9,437 nt of DNA from Hyphomonadaceae bacterium. GTDB lineage: Bacteria > Pseudomonadota > Alphaproteobacteria > Caulobacterales > Aquidulcibacteraceae. Location of the stretch: the NCBI GenBank assembly GCA_025458365.1, contig JALOSP010000025.1, positions 1 through 9,437 of the forward strand. Reading direction: 5' to 3'. Of this stretch, positions 5,640 through 9,437 are shown one piece after another; the stretch's first letter is position 1; the number at the start of each line of letters is the position of its first letter. The notes beneath the pieces were generated by a model. It worked only from the letters and a program-made list of their open reading frames with translations. It was not told the origin of the DNA and did no database searches. The position numbers were made by a program, and so were the translations under genes.

Positions 5640-6230
5640 GTGTCCGTCATGACAAGAGCTTTCAAACCTGCGTTGGGATTGGCTGCGCTCGCCATGATCA
5701 CCGCCTGTTCGTCCGGCATCAGCGGGCGCCCGGCTGATGCGCCGCCGCCAGTGCCAGTCGCGTCGGTCGATCTCAGCCGCTATGCCGGGACATGGTATGA
5801 GATCGCGCGCTATCCCAACAGCTTCCAGAAGAATTGTGAAGGCACCACGGCGGAGTATGGCTTGCGCCCAGACGGGCGGATCAATGTCACCAATACCTGC
5901 CGGGTGACAAACCGGCCCAATTCACCGCGCAGCGCACGTGCCGTGGCCAGCGTGATCGATGGGTCGAATGGCGCGCGGATTGCTGTCAACTTTGCGCCGA
6001 TCCCGCTGCCCAAGGGCGAGGGGAATTATTGGGTGCTCTATCTGGACCCGGACTATCGCACGGCACTGGTCGGCAGTCCGTCAGGCGAGTTCCTGTGGAT
6101 GCTGTCGCGCACGCCCTTCATCACGCCAGACCAGCGTGCCGCGCTCAATGCGGCGGCCACGGCCAACGGCTACCGGCTTGATCTGCTGAAGGAGACCGAT
6201 CAGTTCGACCCGACCGCGACGACGCCATGA
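5640..6230 (+). CDS. Blc-type outer-membrane lipocalin lipoprotein
   Basis: This 196-residue lipocalin carries a lipoprotein signal (hydrophobic 9-22, ITAC lipobox with Cys23) and a short proline-rich linker. The lipocalin motif GTWYEIARYPNSFQ (50-63) follows, then two cysteines (66, 87) that could pair, and YWVLYLDPDYRTALVGSPSG (130-149) with LWMLSRTP (152-159), characteristic of bacterial Blc/apolipoprotein-D-like lipocalins. Such proteins bind lysophospholipids or fatty acids at the outer membrane. GTG 5640 is preferred because AGGAG (5630-5634) is five bases upstream; ATG 5649 is 14 bases away. Its stop overlaps the CoA-transferase start as ATGA, so the two are probably translationally coupled although one product is in the envelope and the other cytosolic. 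A direct role in the pathway is not evident. Confidence 0.9.
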   Translation: MSVMTRAFKPALGLAALAMITACSSGISGRPADAPPPVPVASVDLSRYAGTWYEIARYPNSFQKNCEGTTAEYGLRPDGRINVTNTCRVTNRPNSPRSARAVASVIDGSNGARIAVNFAPIPLPKGEGNYWVLYLDPDYRTALVGSPSGEFLWMLSRTPFITPDQRAALNAAATANGYRLDLLKETDQFDPTATTP

Positions 6231-7366
6231 CCGGTGAGACCTATCGCCCCCTGTCCGGCATCCGCATCCTTTCGGTGGAGCAATATGGCGCCGGGCCCTA
6301 TGGCACCATGTTGCTGGCCGATCTGGGCGCTGACGTGATCAAGATCGAAGCCCCGTCGATGGGCGGCGACGTGTCACGCGCTACCGGGCCCTATTTTCTG
6401 GGAGAGGGTGACAGCCAGTTCTTTCAGACCTTCTCGCGCGGCAAATCCTCCGTCGCACTGGAGATGAAAACGCCGGAGGGCCGTGCGCAGTTCGAGGGGC
6501 TGGTGGCGGGCGCCGATGCGGTGGCCAATAATCTGCGCGGCGATCAGCCGGGCAAGATGAAGCTGACCCATGACGACCTGAAGGCGATCAATCCGAAGAT
6601 CGTGTGCGCCCACCTGTCGGCCTATGGCCGCGACAATGAGCGGGCCGCCTGGCCGGGCTATGATTATCTGATGCAAGCCGAAGCCGGTCTGATGGCCTTG
6701 AGCGGCGAGCCGGACGGGCCGCCGGTGCGCTGTGGCCTGTCGATCATCGACTTCCACACCGGAAGCCAGCTGGCTGTCGCGATCCTCGCAGGCATTCTGG
6801 GTGCGCAACGCACGGGCAATGGCTGCGACATGGATGTCGCGCTGTTCGACACCGCGCTGCACCAGCTATCCTATCCGGCGACATGGTATCTGAATGAGGG
6901 AGTGGAAGTGGGCCGTCTGCCGCGCGGGGCCCATCCGTCGATTGCTCCGTCGCAGGCATTTCGCACCGCAGATGGCTGGCTGATGGTGATGTGTCAGACC
7001 CCCAGGTTCTGGGAAGCATTCTGTGACCTTGTCGGGCGGCCTGATCTGGCCACTGATCCCCTGTTTGCCACCATCCCGGCCCGCCGCGAGAATCTGGCCG
7101 CGCTCAGCAGTGCCATTGATGCCATCCTGGCCACGCAGACAAGCGCGCACTGGCTGGCTGTGCTGGGTGGAAAGGTGCCGGTCGCGCCGGTGCTGTCAGC
7201 GGGCGCGGCGCTGGACAGCGCCCATGTGGCCTCCATCGCGATGACCGATGAGGTAGCCCACCCGGATGCAAGGGATGGACGCCTCCGGATGTTGGCCAGC
7301 CCGTTCAAGGTGAATGGGCAAAGGCCGGCTGGCAGGCGGGCGCCGAAATTGGGGGAACATTCGTGA
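6227..7366 (+). CDS. Family III CoA-transferase (CaiB/BaiF), first of two
   Basis: A 379-residue family III (formyl-CoA transferase / CaiB-BaiF) CoA-transferase. Signatures: GIRILSVEQYGAGPYGTMLL and ADLGADVIKIE (11-41), FSRGKSSVALEM (69-80), NPKIVCAHLSAYG (122-134), GYDYLMQAEAGLMALSG (144-160), and the segment ending SIIDFHTGS (172-180), where D175 is the expected catalytic aspartate that forms the acyl anhydride and then the CoA thioester. The C-terminal part (VPVAPVLSAGAAL and following) is the usual substrate-facing small domain. The start overlaps the lipocalin stop (ATGA). It probably moves CoA from succinyl-CoA or acetyl-CoA onto a carboxylic acid; itaconate, mesaconate or citramalate fit the neighbours. 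It is clearly diverged from the following CoA-transferase, so this is not a recent duplication. Confidence 0.9.
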   Translation: MTGETYRPLSGIRILSVEQYGAGPYGTMLLADLGADVIKIEAPSMGGDVSRATGPYFLGEGDSQFFQTFSRGKSSVALEMKTPEGRAQFEGLVAGADAVANNLRGDQPGKMKLTHDDLKAINPKIVCAHLSAYGRDNERAAWPGYDYLMQAEAGLMALSGEPDGPPVRCGLSIIDFHTGSQLAVAILAGILGAQRTGNGCDMDVALFDTALHQLSYPATWYLNEGVEVGRLPRGAHPSIAPSQAFRTADGWLMVMCQTPRFWEAFCDLVGRPDLATDPLFATIPARRENLAALSSAIDAILATQTSAHWLAVLGGKVPVAPVLSAGAALDSAHVASIAMTDEVAHPDARDGRLRMLASPFKVNGQRPAGRRAPKLGEHS

Positions 7367-7371
7367 GGTTG

Positions 7372-7420
7372 CCAATTGGCTGCTGACACGCCAAAAGATA
7401 TATCCTTTCATAGCCAATGG
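7372..7420. promoter_or_regulatory. AT-rich spacer with nested inverted repeats and a weak promoter-like match
   Basis: The 79-base gap between the CoA-transferases holds an outer inverted repeat, CCAATTGGCT (7372-7381) against AGCCAATGG (7412-7420, one bulge), and inside it a 16-base near-palindrome, AAAAGATATATCCTTT (7393-7408, one mismatched pair). TTGGCT (7376-7381) and TATATC (7399-7404) are 17 bases apart, a passable sigma70-like match. It could be an internal promoter with a regulator site or an mRNA hairpin. The local base composition differs from its surroundings. Confidence 0.35.
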
Positions 7421-7445
7421 TCGACCTGTAGGACATCCGCAGCCC

Positions 7446-8615
7446 ATGAAACTCACCGGTCTCAAAGTGCTTGATTTGTCGGCGTTCCTGCCCGGTCCGC
7501 ACATGACCATGATGATGGCCGACCATGGGGCTGATGTGGTGATGGTGGAACCTGCCAACGGTGTAGGCGAGCCGACCCGTGTGATCGGCTGGAAAACCGG
7601 CGACGGGGTGTCGGTCTGGTTCCGCAATATCGCGCGCGGCAAGAAAAGCCTGAAGATCAATCTGAAAGACGTCGAGGCCCGCGCTCTGTTTCTGGCGCTG
7701 GCGCGCGAGGCCGACGTGATTGTCGAGGCGTTCCGGCCCGGTGTCGTGGCCCGGCTTGGCGTGGATTATGACACGGTGGCTGCGATCAATCCGCGGATCG
7801 TTTATTGCTCGATCTCCGGCTTCGGTCAGGAGGGGGCCTATGTCAACAAGCCGGGCCATGATCTGACGATGGAGGCCATGGCCGGACTGGTCGATCTCAA
7901 CCGGGGACTGACCGACGACAAGCCGGCCAGCCCTGCGATTCCTGCAGCCGACATGGCAGGCAGCCTGATGGCGCTGTCAGCCATTCTGATGGCGCTTTAC
8001 CGGCGCGAACAGACTGGGAGAGGCGATTTCATCGACATCTCGATGTATGATGCGCTCTTGTCCTGGACCGCCAATGTGCAGGGCCCGGTGTTTGCCGATG
8101 ATGCCCATCCGGTGGCCAAACAGATGCGCCCATTTGGCGGGGCGGCCATGTATCGACCCTATGAAACAGCCGACGGGAAGTTCCTCGTGCTGGGCGGGTC
8201 CGAGCATCACTTCGCGAAGAATTTGCTGGACGCGCTGGGCAGGCCGGACCTGTTTGATCTGGCAAAGCTGGAACCGGGGCCGGGCCAGGACCCGCTGAAG
8301 CGGTTTTTCGAAGAGACGTTTGCCAGCCGCACATTGGATGACTGGAGCGCCTTCCTGAAAGGGGTCGATCTGTGCTGGGCGCCAGTGCGGACCCTGAAGG
8401 ACGCGATGGATGATCCCTACACGGCCAGCCGGGGCATGGTGCTGCAGGATGGCGATGGCAACCGGCATCTGGGCGTGCCGATCCGGTTTCGCGACGAACC
8501 GGGCAAGCCCGATCTGACCCTGCCAGCCTATGGCCAGCATTCAAGCGCGCTCGCTCGTGACGCCGGGTTGGCTGAGGACGTGATCGAGGCGCTGTTAGCG
8601 CGCGGGGCGATCTGA
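7446..8615 (+). CDS. Family III CoA-transferase (CaiB/BaiF), second of two
   Basis: A 389-residue family III CoA-transferase. Signatures: GLKVLDLSAFLPGPH (5-19), DHGADVVMVEP (26-36), ARGKKSLKINL (63-73), VIVEAFRPGVVARLGVDYD (91-109), NPRIVYCSISGFGQEG (115-130), GHDLTMEAMAGL (137-148) and AIPAADMAGS (164-173) with D169 as the expected catalytic aspartate, then GRGDFIDISMYDALLSW. It resembles the AMACR/BaiF-like branch more than its neighbour does. ATG 7446 starts where family homology begins; AGGA is 12 bases upstream, rather far. Its stop shares one base with the MmgE/PrpD start (TGATG). One of the two transferases is likely the itaconate- or mesaconate-activating enzyme. Consecutive family III genes may also make a heteromer, as in BbsEF or SmtAB, though here both copies keep the aspartate. 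A racemase function is an alternative. Confidence 0.9.
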   Translation: MKLTGLKVLDLSAFLPGPHMTMMMADHGADVVMVEPANGVGEPTRVIGWKTGDGVSVWFRNIARGKKSLKINLKDVEARALFLALAREADVIVEAFRPGVVARLGVDYDTVAAINPRIVYCSISGFGQEGAYVNKPGHDLTMEAMAGLVDLNRGLTDDKPASPAIPAADMAGSLMALSAILMALYRREQTGRGDFIDISMYDALLSWTANVQGPVFADDAHPVAKQMRPFGGAAMYRPYETADGKFLVLGGSEHHFAKNLLDALGRPDLFDLAKLEPGPGQDPLKRFFEETFASRTLDDWSAFLKGVDLCWAPVRTLKDAMDDPYTASRGMVLQDGDGNRHLGVPIRFRDEPGKPDLTLPAYGQHSSALARDAGLAEDVIEALLARGAI

Positions 8616-9437
8616 TGGGCCATGGTGATCCATCCAGCTGGACGGCATCGGCGAGGCTGGCCGCCCATGTCACCAGCGTCTGTGCCCATGATCTGCCTGC
8701 GCCAGTCGTGGCGGCGGTGAAGGCCTTCACGCTCGATACACTGGGCGTGGGGATCGCAGGGGCGGCTTCGCCGTGGGCAGCACCGCTGTTGCAGGCCGCA
8801 CAAGGCTGGGGGCAGGGCGATGAGGCCCCGGTCTGGGGATTTGGCGGAAGGCTGCCGGTGGCGCAGGCGGCCTTCATCAATGCCTTCATGGTGCATTCGC
8901 AGGAATTTGACTGCGTGCATGAAGGCGCAGTGCTGCATCCGTTCACGGTCGTCGTGCCGGTCCTGCTGGCAGAGGCCGAGCGGACAGGGATCAGCGGCGC
9001 GCGCTATCTGGCGGCGTGTGCTGTCGGGGTCGATGTAGCTGTCACACTGGGGCAGGCGGCGACAAGCCAGATCAAATTCTTCCGGCCTGCCACTTGCGGC
9101 CTGTTTGGGGCCGTGGCCGCGCTGTGCAATGCGCGCGGACTGTCCAACGACGTCACGGTCAACGCCTTCGGCTATGGCCTGGCCCATGCATCGGGCACAA
9201 TGCAGGCTCATGTGGAGGGAACCCCGGCGCTGGCCGTGCAGGTCGCCAATGCGGCGCGCAGCGCCTTTGCTGCGGTCGATATCGCAGAGGCCGGACTGCC
9301 CGGGCCCAAGGGCGCGATTGACGGGCCGTTTGGCTATCTCAATCTGTTTGAGGCAAGCTATGATCTGGCCGGACTGCTGGATGATCTGGGCCAGCGTTGG
9401 CGGGCTGAAGAGGTGAGCTGGAAGCCTCAACCGACAG
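8615..9437 (+). CDS. MmgE/PrpD-family protein, divergent, 3' end beyond the window
   Basis: Open from ATG 8615 (TGATG overlap with the upstream stop) to the window edge: 274 residues of a protein that is usually about 450 long. Family features: LAAHVTSVCAHDLPAPVVAA and the LDTLGVGIAGA segment (40-50), PVAQAAFINAFMVHSQEFD (81-99), the HP with following PVLLAEAER (108-123), GARYLAACAVGVDV (128-141), and TCGLFGAVAALCNARGLS (160-177). The family includes 2-methylcitrate dehydratase, cis-aconitate decarboxylase and iminodisuccinate epimerase. Compared with my recollection of cis-aconitate decarboxylase, the FHPP histidine is Arg157 (FFRPAT) and the later lysine/histidine motif reads ALAVQVANAAR (206-216), so those catalytic residues seem absent. 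It is therefore probably neither a PrpD dehydratase nor an itaconate-forming decarboxylase. Family membership is firm; function is unknown. Confidence 0.88.
   Translation, partial: MGHGDPSSWTASARLAAHVTSVCAHDLPAPVVAAVKAFTLDTLGVGIAGAASPWAAPLLQAAQGWGQGDEAPVWGFGGRLPVAQAAFINAFMVHSQEFDCVHEGAVLHPFTVVVPVLLAEAERTGISGARYLAACAVGVDVAVTLGQAATSQIKFFRPATCGLFGAVAALCNARGLSNDVTVNAFGYGLAHASGTMQAHVEGTPALAVQVANAARSAFAAVDIAEAGLPGPKGAIDGPFGYLNLFEASYDLAGLLDDLGQRWRAEEVSWKPQPT

Noticed and set aside
8029..9430. Two long minus-strand open frames
   Set aside because: They are antisense to the second CoA-transferase and the MmgE/PrpD gene, and their translations are low-complexity Pro/Arg/Ser/Ala-rich shadows.
8615..9437. 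Assignment as cis-aconitate decarboxylase, which would make the cluster produce itaconate
   Set aside because: The residues expected at the key His and Lys positions are not apparent, and the lyase and hydratase neighbours point to degradation.

Overview
The window reads as a GC-rich alphaproteobacterial chromosome segment, most likely from a sphingomonad (Sphingomonadales). This rests on general protein character, the GC-rich third codon positions, and C/G-rich palindromic hairpins of a kind common in that order. No rRNA or marker gene fixes the taxonomy. Every supported gene is on the + strand, and many junctions are overlapping or nearly so (ATGA at 69 and 803, TGATG at 3093 and 8615, ATGA at 6227), which points to long polycistronic transcription.

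Layout. Positions 1-72 hold the 3' tail of an unidentified upstream gene. It overlaps a secreted CpcT/CpeT (bilin-lyase-fold) protein (69-806), which overlaps a VOC/glyoxalase-fold lipoprotein gene (803-1711) whose 5' end carries a palindromic repeat cluster. Next come a CitE-like CoA-ester lyase (1720-2568), a MaoC hydratase of the mesaconyl/itaconyl-CoA hydratase type (2572-3093), a short TrmO-family protein (3093-3551) and an acyl-CoA dehydrogenase (3602-4798). A VapBC toxin-antitoxin pair (4875-5536) with its own sigma70-like promoter and a perfect inverted-repeat operator interrupts the metabolic genes. They resume with a Blc-type lipocalin lipoprotein (5640-6230), two consecutive but different family III CoA-transferases (6227-7366, 7446-8615) and an MmgE/PrpD-family gene that runs off the end of the window (8615-9437).

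How the genes fit together. Family III CoA-transferase, MaoC hydratase and CitE-like lyase are the three steps of C5-dicarboxylate degradation through citramalyl-CoA: activate itaconate or mesaconate to its CoA ester, hydrate it to citramalyl-CoA, then cleave it to acetyl-CoA and pyruvate. From memory, the accompanying acyl-CoA dehydrogenase, VOC protein and MmgE/PrpD protein are the same accessory families that flank the ict/ich/ccl itaconate genes of Pseudomonas aeruginosa (PA0878-PA0883). My best reading is therefore a rearranged itaconate/mesaconate/citramalate catabolic cluster. It has a second CoA-transferase, a TrmO-like gene and two lipoproteins (lipocalin, VOC), and VapBC sits in the middle. 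The substrate is inferred, not shown.

The points most worth a second look are the composite C5-CoA cluster, the palindromic repeat that keeps the reading frame open while separating the start codon from the lipobox of the VOC lipoprotein, the PrpD-like protein that seems to lack the usual active-site residues, and the TrmO-like protein inside a carbon-catabolic operon.
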